In this document: one piece after another, positions 33,856 through 47,662 of the stretch
How the letters are laid out: every line of letters starts with the position of its first letter
How positions within the stretch are numbered: position 1 is the first letter of the stretch
From: Adiantum capillus-veneris
Taxonomy: Eukaryota; Streptophyta; Polypodiopsida; Polypodiales; Pteridaceae
Assembly: GCA_014529385.2 (NCBI GenBank)
Contig: CM043942.1
Location: forward strand, 52,754,774-52,818,773
Length of the DNA stretch: 64,000 nucleotides
Direction of reading: 5' to 3'
Made by a program: the position numbers and the translations under genes
Notes under the pieces: model-generated
Databases searched by the model: none
The model's input: only the letters and a program-made list of their open reading frames with translations
Told to the model about the DNA's origin: nothing

Positions 33856-34808
33856 TGCTTATGTCAGTGATGTCTTGGCTGCCAGTAAAAGGGAGCCAGA
33901 TTTCTTTAATGATTTCTGGTAATGCGCTTAAGTTGCCAACAGTTTACAGTATGTGGGTGCTGCTCAGGTGAAGCTCTAGTATATTGCGGAGCCCATCAAT
34001 GTTATGTGATCTTGATGGTGTTTGATCCAAGAGATTCTAAGGATATTCATAAGAAGATTCAATATGGATGGATATTGATCAGTATGCATAGTAATTGCGT
34101 GCTATTTGAACCAGGGGTAGCATATCTACACCAGAAATTCTTGATGTTGATTGATACAAGAAATGTATGCGCATGTGGATATTATGATGCTTCAGTGTGT
34201 GGGCAATTTCTTGTTATCCCATTTGATCCTGGGAGTTACTAAAGTGCAAGTTGCAGATGCAGAGATACTAGATGCCTGATGTAGCACGCTGCATGATGCA
34301 AGGATTTGTTTTCTAGATTATGCTAAGTTAGAAGAGTGTTTGGTTATGCATTCAATAAGGTAACATGGCTGGCTTCCAGATGACTTCTTTGAACAATTGC
34401 TGAAGTATCTTTACATCTTTTGAGTTGGTTCTGCTACTAGAACTTGAGGTAAAGGACTTGACGGCCATTCCGTGTGCAGACAGAGTAAGGCATACTTGAG
34501 CTTGACAGGGTTCCTTAAAGAGAGCTTAATGGTCAAGCCGTGTGCATCATTAACTGGAGCACTTGAGTCTGGCAGGGTTCACTAAACAGGTTCTCCATAA
34601 TTGAATGCTTTGAAGATACGGCAGATACAGTTCAGAGACTTTTGATGGGCAGCTACATAATGATTAAGCTAGAACATTGATGATAGGGTATAAGCCTTAT
34701 TTCATTTTTTTTGTAAGTTTATTAGTTACGATAGTCTGATGATGGAAAAGAGCTTAAGGTACCTAAAGCAGATGCATATTGAAGTGTAGTTGGCACAGAC
34801 CGGAGGCT
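33856..34808 (+). other. no clear gene; weakly coding-like, with a diverged short duplication
   Basis: A 106-codon cysteine-containing open stretch at 33922-34242 has no recognised domain. At about 34458-34590 two diverged copies of a phrase of about 80 bp occur (CCGTGTGCA ... CACTTGAGTCTGGCAGGGTTC and its neighbour ACTTGAGCTTGACAGGGTTC). Nothing else is supported. Confidence 0.4.
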
Positions 34809-34826
34809 GTGCAGGTTCAGAGGGGG
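34809..34826 (+). promoter_or_regulatory. polypurine tract, shared with minus-strand gypsy element
   Basis: GCAGGTTCAGAGGGGG followed by TGG. The 21 bases 34809-34829 are identical to the reverse complement of 53423-53443. It marks a probable 3' LTR start at 34827 (TGGATGTCGTTC). Confidence 0.75.
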
Positions 34827-35889
34827 TGGATGTCGTTCAGCTCTGTTGCCATGTAGAGAAACAGAGAAGACAAATGCAAGCTAAGCTTCTTTGAAGCCTA
34901 CACATTTAATGGTCAACGATCAGGGCTTGTTAATAGGCCAAGTTTAATGATTAATGTATGCCATATGCGGATTTAAAAGGCAACTGATACCTTAATGATG
35001 ACAAAAATGACTATGCTTGAAGTGAGCACATATGGGATTTTATGATCTAGAACTGTAGTGCTTGAAGTGCTCTACTGGCCTGTCTTTACGGCTCATCGAT
35101 TGGAGCTAAGAAGTTATGGCATATTGAAGTTTGAGTCGATTGCAGATCCGTACCGGATTGGGCAACTGCTGCTGAGGTGAAAAAAATAAAATGAATGCAT
35201 AGGCCCGAAGTGCTCACTTTGTGGAGCGCGTCGGTATTTTCGGAGCAGTGATCAGAGTCCCGGTCGCTAAGATATTAGCCGTTAAAGATTCACCGGGGGC
35301 CGGCTTCGTACCAGTTCGGTCCGCTCGATTGGAGTGCAGCAAAGTAAGTGCTCGAAGAGAATCTTGTCCAAAATATTATCTTCGACAGTGCATTGATAGT
35401 AGCTACATGTACGTCAAATGTGGTGTACGTCTCATTAAGTACAAAAACTGCCTGAAGAGCTTCATGTGATCTCATGGAAAGCATTGATTGCAGGATTGAC
35501 CACGAGGGGAGAGAATCCCTGATGAGACTGTTGACAAGGACTACTCGAAAGAGATGTCGTGCTTGGCAGTGCTTTGGACGACATGTATGATAAATGTGAT
35601 GCCCTTACAAAGGCTATGGCCACCCATACTCACAATTCAAATGGCCACCCAAGGGCCACAACCTTGGCCGCCCACTTAATAAACTAAGGGCTTTAGTGTG
35701 TAAGGGTAAAATAAAAATCAAAGCATGGCGGGCAAGCAGACAGCGAGCGGCGCAGGGGGTGAGATGATGCTCGCAATGCCTTCCCTGAGGCTCAGACGGG
35801 CATGCTCGTGAAGCGAAAACTCCTCGACAGCCCAGGGAAACCACTTTCGAAGCCTGTCCCGGTGAATTTCATGCTGGTCGAACCCCGGC
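34827..35889 (+). repeat. LTR-like region after the polypurine tract (end not found)
   Basis: It begins TGGATGTCG after the purine tract and would be the U3 of a 3' LTR. If the TATA-like site at 35900 belongs to it, R and U5 would lie in the CT-rich block after 35930. No second copy is in the window, so the right end cannot be fixed. No coding is seen. Confidence 0.4.
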
Positions 35890-35930
35890 CTTGCCACGTC
35901 ATAAATAGGACTCCCAGGCCACGTCAGCGA
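35890..35930 (+). promoter_or_regulatory. promoter-like site: TATA box between two CCACGTC boxes
   Basis: CCACGTC at 35894-35900, CATAAATAG at 35900-35908 and GGCCACGTCAGC at 35917-35928. ACGT-core boxes bind plant bZIP factors. CT repeats typical of plant 5' leaders follow from 36050. It could belong to an LTR or to a host gene; no clear ORF follows. Confidence 0.4.
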
Positions 35931-36004
35931 TGGTGCCGTCGTTGCAGGCTGTGGGTAAGTGAGACGGGGTGAGGAAAGAGAAAAAAATATAGGGTTACGA
36001 GGGG

Positions 36005-36328
36005 GAAGCAAGAGAGGCATGAGGAGGATCTCGATTAGGAGAAAAAGAAACGCTCTCTCTCTCCCGCGCTCTCTCTCTCTCTCGTTCGTGTTGGGGACAA
36101 CAGGGCAAGGAAGGCTTTTTCTCTCTCTCTCGATTTTTCACAAGGGGCAAGCCAAGGTGAGGAGGAAGAAGGTAAGCAAGCGGAGCTTGAGAAGAGCTTC
36201 TCGAGGCAAGAAAGAAAAGCAAGGGAGGAAGCTTGTTGAGGCAAGCAAGTAGGTCGAGAAGAGCTTGTTGAGGCAAGCAAGCGAAGCAAGAGAGGCATGA
36301 GGAGGATCTCGATTAGGAGAAAAAGAAA

Positions 36329-36388
<60 letters not shown>

Positions 36389-36559
36389 CGTGTTGGGGAC
36401 GACACGGCAACGAAGGATTTTTCTCTCTCTCTCTCGAGTTTTCACAAGGGGCAAGCCAAGGCGAGGAGGAAGAAGGCAAGCAAGCGGAGCTTGAGAAGAG
36501 CTTGTCGAGGCAAGCAAGAAAAGCAAGGGAGGAAGCTTGTCGAGGCAAGCAAGTAGGTC
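36005..36559. repeat. 278-bp tandem duplication containing (CT)n
   Basis: Unit 1 is 36005-36282 and unit 2 is 36283-36559. Both start GAAGCAAGAGAGGCATGAGG and end in the AGGCAAGCAAGTAGGTC phrase, with a (CT)n tract that is short in unit 1 and about 50 bp in unit 2. Smaller repeats of GAGGCAAGCAAG occur inside and after it to 36630. Open frames across this block are low-complexity artefacts. Confidence 0.92.
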
Positions 36560-36630
36560 CATGGTCGAATTGTCACAGGCAAGCAAAAGCAGCAAACACT
36601 GGGAGGAAGCACTGTCAAGGCAAGCAAGTA

Positions 36631-38017
36631 GGTCATATCTTCTTAAAAACCCTCAAAGCTAAGCAAGCTTGAGCAAAAAAATAAAAAATAAAAAATCTCA
36701 AACTCTATTTCGATCTATGTTCTTGAAGCTAATAAAGGATAAGATTTTGGACGATTTAAAATTTCTACCTAGGTGTGTGATTTATTCTTGTACATTGCCT
36801 CACCATTACCACAATCTTACCATTAAAACATAGAAAATCATGTGTTCTCTTAATTGGGTGAACTCCACCAACAAAAATCCAAAAAACTAGTTTAATGTGA
36901 TATTTTTTCACTATTGTGATTTTTCCCTTCCTACATCTATTTTGTTTTTTCTAGAACACAAAAAATACGACATGGTAGCCTCATAATGAGAGAGATTTCT
37001 TTTGACTTTATATTTTTTCCACTTATAGATATTTGCATGTACATATTTAGACCCCTCAATATTGATCTTAGTTGTACTATTCACTTATATCATAATCTCA
37101 ACAATATCTTCAATTATAGACCTACAAATAAGGTCAAGGGTAGGTGGCATGCATACATACACTATGGAGGGCTCACTCTTGGAGGTATTCAAAAGAATTT
37201 CCAAAGAAGGTCCACAAGGACCTTGTCAGTTAAAACGGTCGGTTTTGCTGAATTTTAAAGTCACTTGCTCTCTGAATTTGAAAGGTGATACAAACAAATT
37301 TGTAGCTCGTTGGCTGAAGTTTGCCTCAATTTTTTCAATTTTTTTGAGTACGAGCTGTGAGCTATGATTTTATTAGTGGACCCCAGTTTTCCATGCTATC
37401 AGCCACACTCTCTCTTCCACTTTATCATTTTCCTCTTTCACACACACTTCTCCATCATCATCCCCACCTCTCTCACCACTCCTCTCTGCACCTTACTCAC
37501 CTTCTCCTCAACCTTGAACTAAGAGAAACCATGGTGAACACATACCTCCCACACACAATTCCCTTCAAAAATTGACCACCTAGTCTCCTTTCCGCCTCCA
37601 ACCCATATCTATCAAAAAACCACAAAATTCAGCCTCCTCTTAAAAGACAGATCTTGATTACTCAGCTTCAATTACCTTGTTTCTCAAAAGGTCAAGAGTG
37701 GAGAAAAAATGTACCGTCAAAGCTAGTGGACCGTCAAAGCGTCAAAATTGGCCCTACTCAAGACACTTGCATCAACTTGTAAGAAATCCACTTTTTCTTA
37801 CCTCTTAAGTTATTCCTTATTTGTATCCTACATGGATACTCCCATTGTAATATCCAATTCCATTTGTAAATTAATACTAACTCTACTAACACTACCCACT
37901 TGAAAAGTCATATCACATTTCTCTCCTCTCTCTTTCAACTTCTTGATAATTCCAAGCAAAAGAAATTAGATAAATTGCTGAAATGGACAAAACCCTAAGA
38001 GAAGGCACTAATGCCAA
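36631..38017. other. no gene recognised
   Basis: AT-rich DNA with short pyrimidine-rich stretches. A small ATG frame of 44 codons starts at 37983 (MDKTLREGTNANCEPKLSLI) with no supporting signal. Nothing else is supported. Confidence 0.5.
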
Positions 38018-38521
38018 TTGCGAGCCAAAGTTGTCACTTATTGGTTCATCACTCTCCTTTGGTGTGACAAAAACGGAGCTCGAGTCACGAGGCTGTACAG
38101 AGAGGCCTGTGACATAAATATGTTATTCACAACCTTAAACAAGCTTCAAATCGTGGACATAATAGAAATACATTACCACGTGCATAGCTTAGAGCTTTTC
38201 TTAAGGCTTTATAAGGGGATGACCTCTTCAACTTTGGAGAAATTTTTCGAAAGCTTTGGGGACAAATCGGATTTGAAAGAAGGAGAGAAATGTGTTTCAG
38301 GTAACTTTAACAAACCAGAGGAAGCAGGAAGGTCTATCGTAGCTTGCACACCCTCTTTACCCACATTAGAACACTCAAGGTCGTCTTCAAAATCGAAAGC
38401 AAGTTCCTCCTTATTCAAGTTAGGATCTGTAAGAATGTATTATAAGTTTCGAGCAAGAAATCAAGGCAAAACGTGTAACAATAGCTCAAAACTCAATAGA
38501 GACAAGTTCAAAAGGCCCTAA
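38018..38521 (+). CDS. possible exon or ORF, unknown (167 codons, no ATG at its start)
   Basis: An open stretch whose first codon is TTG; the first in-frame ATG is near 38120. It reads LEKFFESFGDKSDLKEGEKC, then a serine-rich part (HSRSSSKSKASSSLFKLG) and a basic end. Nothing is recognised, there is no promoter close by, and an overlapping frame starts at 37983. It may be chance. Confidence 0.2.
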   Translation: MRAKVVTYWFITLLWCDKNGARVTRLYREACDINMLFTTLNKLQIVDIIEIHYHVHSLELFLRLYKGMTSSTLEKFFESFGDKSDLKEGEKCVSGNFNKPEEAGRSIVACTPSLPTLEHSRSSSKSKASSSLFKLGSVRMYYKFRARNQGKTCNNSSKLNRDKFKRP

Positions 38522-39299
38522 CCAGACATTGTATGATCCATGGAGACTTGGTATGTAGGTAGAGCTTAGACTTGATAGTACAAGTCCACAAAAGGGAGAG
38601 CCGAAGTGAGGAAATAGCAACACAGAAGAAATATCCCAGCACGTTATCAAGAAGACCAGAGGAGCAGAAAACGCCTTGCAAACTCTATATATAACTGGAT
38701 GGCTAGAGGCTTTTATAAAGAATGCAAACGTGATGGATATTAATACAATAAGCTGGACAATCATAAGCTAAATATCCAGGTCTTAAAAGCGGATCTCTAG
38801 AGAGAGAAGGCTACAATTCAGGTCTTTTAAAAGTCACTTGCTAGTGAGAGAAGATAATAATAAACAAAATTGGCAAATCGAGGCAAAAAAGTTTCTTCTT
38901 TACGGTGGGTGACAACTGGCACCGAGATATATGAGAATATCCAAGCTAAAAACAAAAGCCAATAAGATTTTTCACTGTTAACAAGGCATTTATCAGACAT
39001 ACAGAAAGATATAATACATCAAGGACCAAACTCGATTTAAAAATATAAACCCAAGCTCAATCAAAACACCATATGGTCACTTTCATATCCGCAACGAACC
39101 CACAGTAGGAACAACAATCCAAAATATTGTTCAAAAATAATAACAAGAAAATAGAAACTGCTTCTTCAAAATATTATCCGTTCAAATAAAGGCAGCTCAG
39201 GGCTAGACTTTCCCGAGTATCACAACTTCTACCTGCAGTGAGGCAGACCTCCATATACCATACACCAAAACTGAAGGCTTCAAACAAACACCAAATTAC
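38522..39299. other. no gene recognised
   Basis: A-rich sequence without a credible frame, repeat or promoter on either strand. Confidence 0.45.
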
Positions 39300-40545
39300 A
39301 TTTCTATATAGCATGCCAAATCACAAAAGCCAGAAACTTGTTACAAAATTTACAGAAAAACCAGAGCATGTTAAGCATAACACAAACCATACACAAATTT
39401 CACCCAGCAGCTAACTTGCACGACATCGAATATATAAACAATGTTAATTGACAGATATGAATGTGAGACTTTCACAAAACAAAGCCATATTACATCAACA
39501 AGCCGTAGACAGAGTAAGAAACATAGATACTCCAATCCTGTTAATTCTGCCAGCAACCTGGAAAAGGTACAGATAACCCTCCATCCAGAAAAGAACCCAA
39601 TATTTTTAATAATAATCTGCATACAATCATAGAACAAAAACGAAGCGAAAGCTGCACTATCTTGAAAGATTTCCATCCACATGATTTTTGTTGTTCGTGC
39701 GCATTGTAGCTGATACCCAGCAACTCACTGCCAATATACAAACATGTAGACATTCAGATGCTCAAACCTTTTAGCAACAACCAAAAAGGACTTAAACAAC
39801 CACCTGCATCAGCCTATTTCACATGCTTTCCGCTATCTAACAGAGCCGGCACCATCCTCCTCACGGTTAGAATACATCAGACGAGCAGAGGTCAAGCATG
39901 ACATGCCTCCCATCGCATGGAACAATGGGGCACCATTCTTCTCACGGGTAGCACACATCAGGGCGACAGAGGGCAGGCATGAATCGAGCCGAAGCAGCAT
40001 TCTTCAGAGACAGTGCTTCGGCAGAGGGCAAGCATAAATTGGTCGGAATCAACGAGTCGTAGCACCAACAACAGTGCTTCGGGAACAAAACAGGGGCGAA
40101 ACCATCGCTGTCCATATGGCAAACCCTAGCGCTTAACACAGGCAGCACCTAACACGGAACACCAAAACACAAGCAGAGAAACGTGCGTAGAGTTCGACAG
40201 CTTACTCAAGGAGCAATGACACATCCCCTGTCAAACAACGACTTAAGACACACATGGAAAGATCGACTGAGGATACGCGCGTGCCTTCAAACGCCTAGAT
40301 GGCTACCACAAGCAGCAAATAAAAAAAAACAAGGCCAGCATGTACTCACGCCATCTGTGAAAGCAAGCTCACGGACTTCACTGAAGAGTAGGCAAGCATT
40401 CTACAAACAGAAGCCTAACCTAAAACATAACAAACAAAGCTTTAGTCTTCATCGTGCAAGCTCATACACGGGCTCGGAACCCAAAAGCAATGCAGACACA
40501 GAGGTCTCGCAAAGCGGGAGTAGGCGAGCGAAACGAGGTCTCCAC
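39300..40545 (-). other. possible minus-strand transcription unit (exon structure unknown)
   Basis: Read on the minus strand, 39560-39300 looks like a plant 3' UTR: T-rich, no long frame, AAATGTAATTTGG near its end. It is preceded by an acceptor-like TGTACCTTTTCCAG at about 39556-39569. A compact promoter lies upstream at 40561-40625. A 68-codon open piece (40148-39942) and others in between are not recognised. An imperfect repeat (CACGG-TAG-A-TACATCAG type phrase with GCAGAGGTCAAGCATGA) lies at about 39840-39990. It may be a small gene or a non-coding RNA. Confidence 0.25.
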
Positions 40546-40560
40546 TCATGACCACCCTAT

Positions 40561-40625
40561 AATTTTTATAGGGGCGGCTTCTTGAGCTCCACCTGATAAC
40601 GCTCCAATCACAAGACCCTACGTGG
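40561..40625 (-). promoter_or_regulatory. compact promoter-like cluster on the minus strand
   Basis: In transcription order on the minus strand: CCACGT (40620-40625), a CCAAT box in inverted orientation (40604-40608) and CCTATAAAAATT (40561-40572). Order and spacing are those of a plant core promoter. The predicted start is near 40530. Confidence 0.4.
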
Positions 40626-41105
40626 CCTCATCTATCCCCACTCACCTAGGATACCCTCAGATTTTCCCAATTCATCTAAAATGGTGCTACCTTGATATTG
40701 TTTATCGTGGGTCTCGTATGACATGAACTTCTATGGTTTCAAGACCTAAGAAATCATAGATCTTAGATGCTTGTCTATATCTATGTGGATTTCGGTCATA
40801 ATATATGCTTGTCTAATCACAATGTTGAAGACTGACTTTTGAGATGGGTGAGAGTTTGGCTTTGGACAGATTTTTGGGTTCACGCAGTAATGTCATTTAG
40901 CTCTAGAGAGGATGTGCTATGATAGATTCTTTCTTCAAGATAAACCATCATTCCTGATCTATCATTGGGTATAATTCTATGAGATGGTATGTAGACCTCT
41001 CAAACACTGGTCAAATCTTTTTGTACAATTTCCCTTCTTGATCTACATAATGTGTATAGGATTTATGTATGCCATACAATGCTAGTAGCATTCACTTTGA
41101 TATAT
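40626..41105. other. no gene recognised
   Basis: AT-rich sequence with no supported frame or repeat. Confidence 0.45.
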
Positions 41106-41260
41106 CCCTTAGATCATAAATGATTGCACACTACTTGCTATGGATTAGGTTCATTTGAAAGACTAGCACTCTTTTTGACCACCTTAGACTCATAAATGAT
41201 TTCACACTACTCATTGTGGATATAGGATCATTTGTGAGCCTAGCACTATTTTTGACCTCC
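41106..41260. repeat. diverged 75-bp tandem duplication
   Basis: Unit 1 is 41106-41180 and unit 2 is 41181-41260. They share TCATAAATGATT-CACACTACT, then GGATCATTT and CTAGCACT-TTTTTGACC. Confidence 0.8.
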
Positions 41261-41444
41261 AATGATAACTGAAGAGTCTAACTAAATTCATGCATGAATT
41301 TGTTGTTTAAGGGCTCCAACTTAAGCTGTTCAGGTGCCTGTGCATCTTCATGTATATTTTGAACTTTAAGTGTTTTTACTTGTGTTTCTAATCATGCTAA
41401 TGCAAGAACATTTGATTGCACCAAAAATGGTAAGCTAGATGCAC

Positions 41445-41870
41445 TTACACCAAAATTTTCCTTTCCCATTTACTCATGTTGTGCTTTGTATTTACTATGT
41501 TCCTATTGTATGGATTCTTGGGACAATCCTCTAGAAAATGTCCACCTTTTATTCCATAATCTGAGTAGTACACCATTACGGGTGGTACTTCAATTATCTC
41601 CTCCATCTCAAGATCTTGCTGAGAAGTTGTTGCTTCTACGTTGGCTAAGTTGTCTCCATCCTCTTTTAGAACACTTAGCAGCATGTTGTAGACTGCTCCA
41701 TCTTGACCTATATACTCTGCTTGGCTTGGTTATCTGATAAGATTGACTTCTATTGGCTGGTGTATTGGGTCTTCCAATTGTGGCTCTCCATTGTAGACTC
41801 GACCACTGTAGTCCATGTATAATGATTGTGATTACACATGCACCAATTGTATGGTCTGTTGGCTTGTGCA
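41445..41870 (-). pseudogene. degenerate gag-like remnant with knuckle-like motif
   Basis: On the minus strand the phrase GIKGGHFLEDCPKNPYNRN near 41505-41560 resembles the second half of a gag CCHC zinc knuckle and its tail. It follows an acidic stretch (LEMEEIIEVPPVMVYY). Other retroelement domains are not visible nearby, so this is only a fragment of an old element, family unknown. Confidence 0.35.
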
Positions 41871-42699
41871 AATGTTTGGATAACCACTTTGGTCAATTTT
41901 GCAAACTTCTATCTCTCCACCTCATCTTTGAGGTTGCAATACCTGGCTCCACTAAAATTTGTAAACATCTAGGAGTTCTCTTTATCTAGCTTCACTCTAA
42001 TCAATAGGATCTTGGCTCCTCTGCTACTTTTATTGCTCATCAAATACCTATGGCCTTGTAAATCAGCATAAGAAACCTTGTCTTTACTATAGCCATGGAG
42101 CTGTAAGATTTTGCTCTATTGTGCTATGCTCCATGCTATTGTTGCTAATTGGTTTTGATACGATTGAACTCTTGGATCGACTCAAGTCCATGTTGGCTCA
42201 ATCTATATCACTTCCTCGTAGCAAAGTCTCATGTTGTCCAATGGGATTTTCCTGCTTTGCATTTTCCAATTTTTGGCTGACAGGCTTACTTCTAACTTCT
42301 GGCATTCTTTGATTGAACTGCAGCAACACGTTCCAAAATTGGCTAGAATACTGATGATTTCCACAAAAGGGATTAGGACACAGTTGGGAGGATTTTCTAA
42401 CTTTCTAAGGAAAAATTTGAGCTCTCTTGAGTTTTACAACTCGAATTTTGCCCATTTTTTCCAAAAGCGGCTCAATTAGTGAATTTGGCTTGTGACATTA
42501 GCCTTAATTGCAAGGTGTTACCGATAAATGATTTTGAATTGGATCTTGTTGTGATCGTTTTCTAGCTGGTCACTTTTTGGCGTATTTTGCAAGATCACTT
42601 TGTTTCAGGCAGACTTGATTTGCTTTCTTTTTTGACAAGTTTTACATTTTTCTACCTCATTACCACACGGCTTTGATTCAATCGTTTTCTCTCTCTTTT
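41871..42699. other. no gene recognised
   Basis: AT-rich; a few short frames without features. It may be more of the gag-like remnant at its left side. Confidence 0.4.
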
Positions 42700-43250
42700 T
42701 GGACTAAAACTCGGTCTGCTCTTGATGTGATACGTCTGCAATTTTTTTTGACACATCTCTCTCTTTGTTTATATTTTTTTAATTATTTGATACTTTTGCA
42801 AATTTTAGCAAATTTATGATTTTTAGTTTTTTTTATGATTTTTAGTTTTTACGTGATTTATTATGATTTTTAAAGATTTTTTGACTTTTTAATGAATTTT
42901 CAGGACCTTTCACGTTTTCATATGATTCTTAAGATTGTTTTAGGAAACTTTTTAGTGATTTTTCCATTTTTTAAAACTTGTTTATGATTTTCTATTTTTT
43001 GAATTTTCTTCTACTTTTTTGATTTTTTTAATTTTTGATGTTTTTTCTAATTTTTATTTGATTTTTTTAAAGTTTCTTTATATTAAATTTTTTTTTCTTT
43101 CTATTTTTATTTTATTAATTGATTTATATTTTTTGAACATTTTACTGATTTTTTGATTTTTTAATTAATTGTTTTTTGAGTTTTCATTATTTTTGGCATT
43201 TATTTGACTTTTTAAAAGTTAAAAAAAAGTTGAATTTTCTAACAAATTAG
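42700..43250. repeat. T-rich low-complexity tract
   Basis: Long runs of T with GATTTTT phrases (TTTATGATTTTTAGTTTTT and variants), nearly free of C on this strand. It precedes the GA tract; an A-rich stretch lies on the other side (43930-44340). Confidence 0.85.
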
Positions 43251-43379
43251 ATCAAAGTAAATAAAAATTAAACAAAAGTTTATTACCATGGACGTGTGTA
43301 GCCTTGAACGCGGTACAGAGGAAGAGACAGAGGCAAGGGGCTAAGAGAGAAAAAAAGAGGGATGCTGCTCTGTTTTTGT

Positions 43380-45854
<2,475 letters not shown>

Positions 45855-45962
45855 GTACACTTTGAGATCTTTCTATTGATATATATAATGCCATGATATT
45901 CTTCATTGTACTCTTTGAGATCTTTCTATTGATATATTATATAACTCCATGAGATTCTTCAT
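45855..45962. repeat. 53-bp tandem duplication
   Basis: TTTGAGATCTTTCTATTGAT followed by ATATAT and an ATG-rich phrase ending ATTCTTCAT occurs at 45855-45907 and again at 45908-45962. Confidence 0.88.
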
Positions 45963-47335
45963 ATTTTAAAAGATTTCATTTCTTCATGTGAAAAATCCAT
46001 CTTATAAAAAAATCTTCTTCAAATCCCCATTTTAGTGGAGATGACAAGTACTAAGAATCAAGTATAACTTTGTCAAAGTTTGTTGATTTGGGACCTACTT
46101 CCTAAGATGTTTCCAATATGTCATTTGATGGGATTTTGATCAAGTCTTTATGGACTTCACCTCACTATCAATGTCTCTTGGAGATAAAAGTGATTGCTCA
46201 AACACAACCAAGTGACCCTAGTGGCTCTTAATATTCTATGTTAGCATGGGGGTAAGAGCATTGGATCAAAAGAAACTAACATTGTATGCAATTTCTTTAG
46301 AGCTTCTCATTTTAAGATGCAAAAGTTGACCCCAAAATAATAATCTTTTAGATGAGTCACACGTTTTCCTTTGAACGACTAAAACTCATTTGTGTAATTT
46401 ATGTATCATGTAGAAATCCGCATGAGTAAAGCGTTACGCTCAAATTATAGCTTGTTGTCCACTGTACAATCAATATTTTGGACCCCAACCACCTTGGAGA
46501 ACCACTATATAGATTCATTGGATGAAGAAATCTGCTTAACTAAATCAAATATTGATTATATAGGCTGATAAATGTATTTAGATTTTTGATATCACTTTTC
46601 TGAGTGCGGGTTATTAATCGCAATTTTTGATCAAGATTACCTATACATGTAGGGGTGCTACCTAGGGGGAGTTTCCTATGGCATCGTGAGTTGAATGAGT
46701 GGTCTACATATGTTTCATGGTTTGTTTTGGTGAGTTAATTTCAAGTGTTTGAGGCCCATAAACTCATGTGTGGATGGTTAGTCAATCCGAACCATATGGG
46801 AAAATATGCATAAGGTGACTTCCTTTTTGTGTCACGGTTGTTTGTATGGGTCTCATATGGATGATGTGATAATGTGAAAATCTATGTTATGGGGCTGAGT
46901 TTGATGCATTGATTTGAGGTCGAATATGTACACATTATGAAAATTTTAGACTCAAATTTGGTCTTTTTAGCACTAGAGAGAGAATGTTGTGCAACCAATA
47001 GATGGCGGGCAACTGTAACGGTAGCTCGGTTTTTCCTTATTTTTATGTCAAATTTTTTCATTTTCAAAAAATAATCTTTAGTTGTTTCAAAAATGTAAAT
47101 ACTAATACACATTTGGATTTGCTCAAATCTCTCTTCTATCAACACTAAATACAAGACAAATGTGGTATAACTCACACTCAATGCACTTTTGCACACCTTT
47201 TTGATATGAGAGATTTCATGCTATTCCCGCTCAGTCCCATCCACTTGCACTCAACATACTATTCTTTTTACATCAAACTGCATGCTATTTGTCCTCAATG
47301 ACACTACTAAACACTATCCCTCTCTCTACTGTGTT
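45963..47335. other. no gene recognised
   Basis: AT-rich DNA with scattered short frames only. Confidence 0.45.
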
Positions 47336-47662
47336 GTGCATCTTAATGCCATAAAAAAAACACTAATGGAGAAAAGACCTCGATGACCATCCGCAAGTAA
47401 TTATTATGTGGAAATATTCAACAAATTCAATTTGAACAATGGTCATTGGATTTCCACCACCATTACAATTAGAATTTGGTAGATGAGAAAGAGAAAGTGC
47501 ATCTTAATGCCATAAAAAAAACACTAATGGAGAAAAGACCTCGATGACCATCCGCAAGTAATTATTATGTGGAAATATTCAACAAATTCAATTTGAACAA
47601 TGGTCATTGGATTTCCACCACCATTACCATTAGAATTTGGCAGACAGAGAAAGAGAAAGTGC
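47336..47662. repeat. 161-bp tandem duplication, nearly identical
   Basis: Units at 47336-47496 and 47497-47662 both start GTGCATCTTAATGCC and run through CCTCGATGACCATCCGCAAG and TGGATTTCCACCACCATTAC. Only a handful of differences are seen (for example ATTACAATT versus ATTACCATT), so it is recent. Confidence 0.95.

Noticed and set aside
34827-35640. Fixing an LTR right end near CGACATGTATG at about 35580
   Set aside because: It weakly mirrors the start TGGATGTCG, but no second LTR copy or target duplication is available to support it.
36035-36595. Minus-strand frames of 136 and 186 codons
   Set aside because: They read the CT repeats and the duplicated leader in several frames; low complexity, no protein-like features.
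42700-43250. T-rich tract as a replication origin
   Set aside because: Plant origins have no consensus readable from sequence, and simple low complexity explains it.
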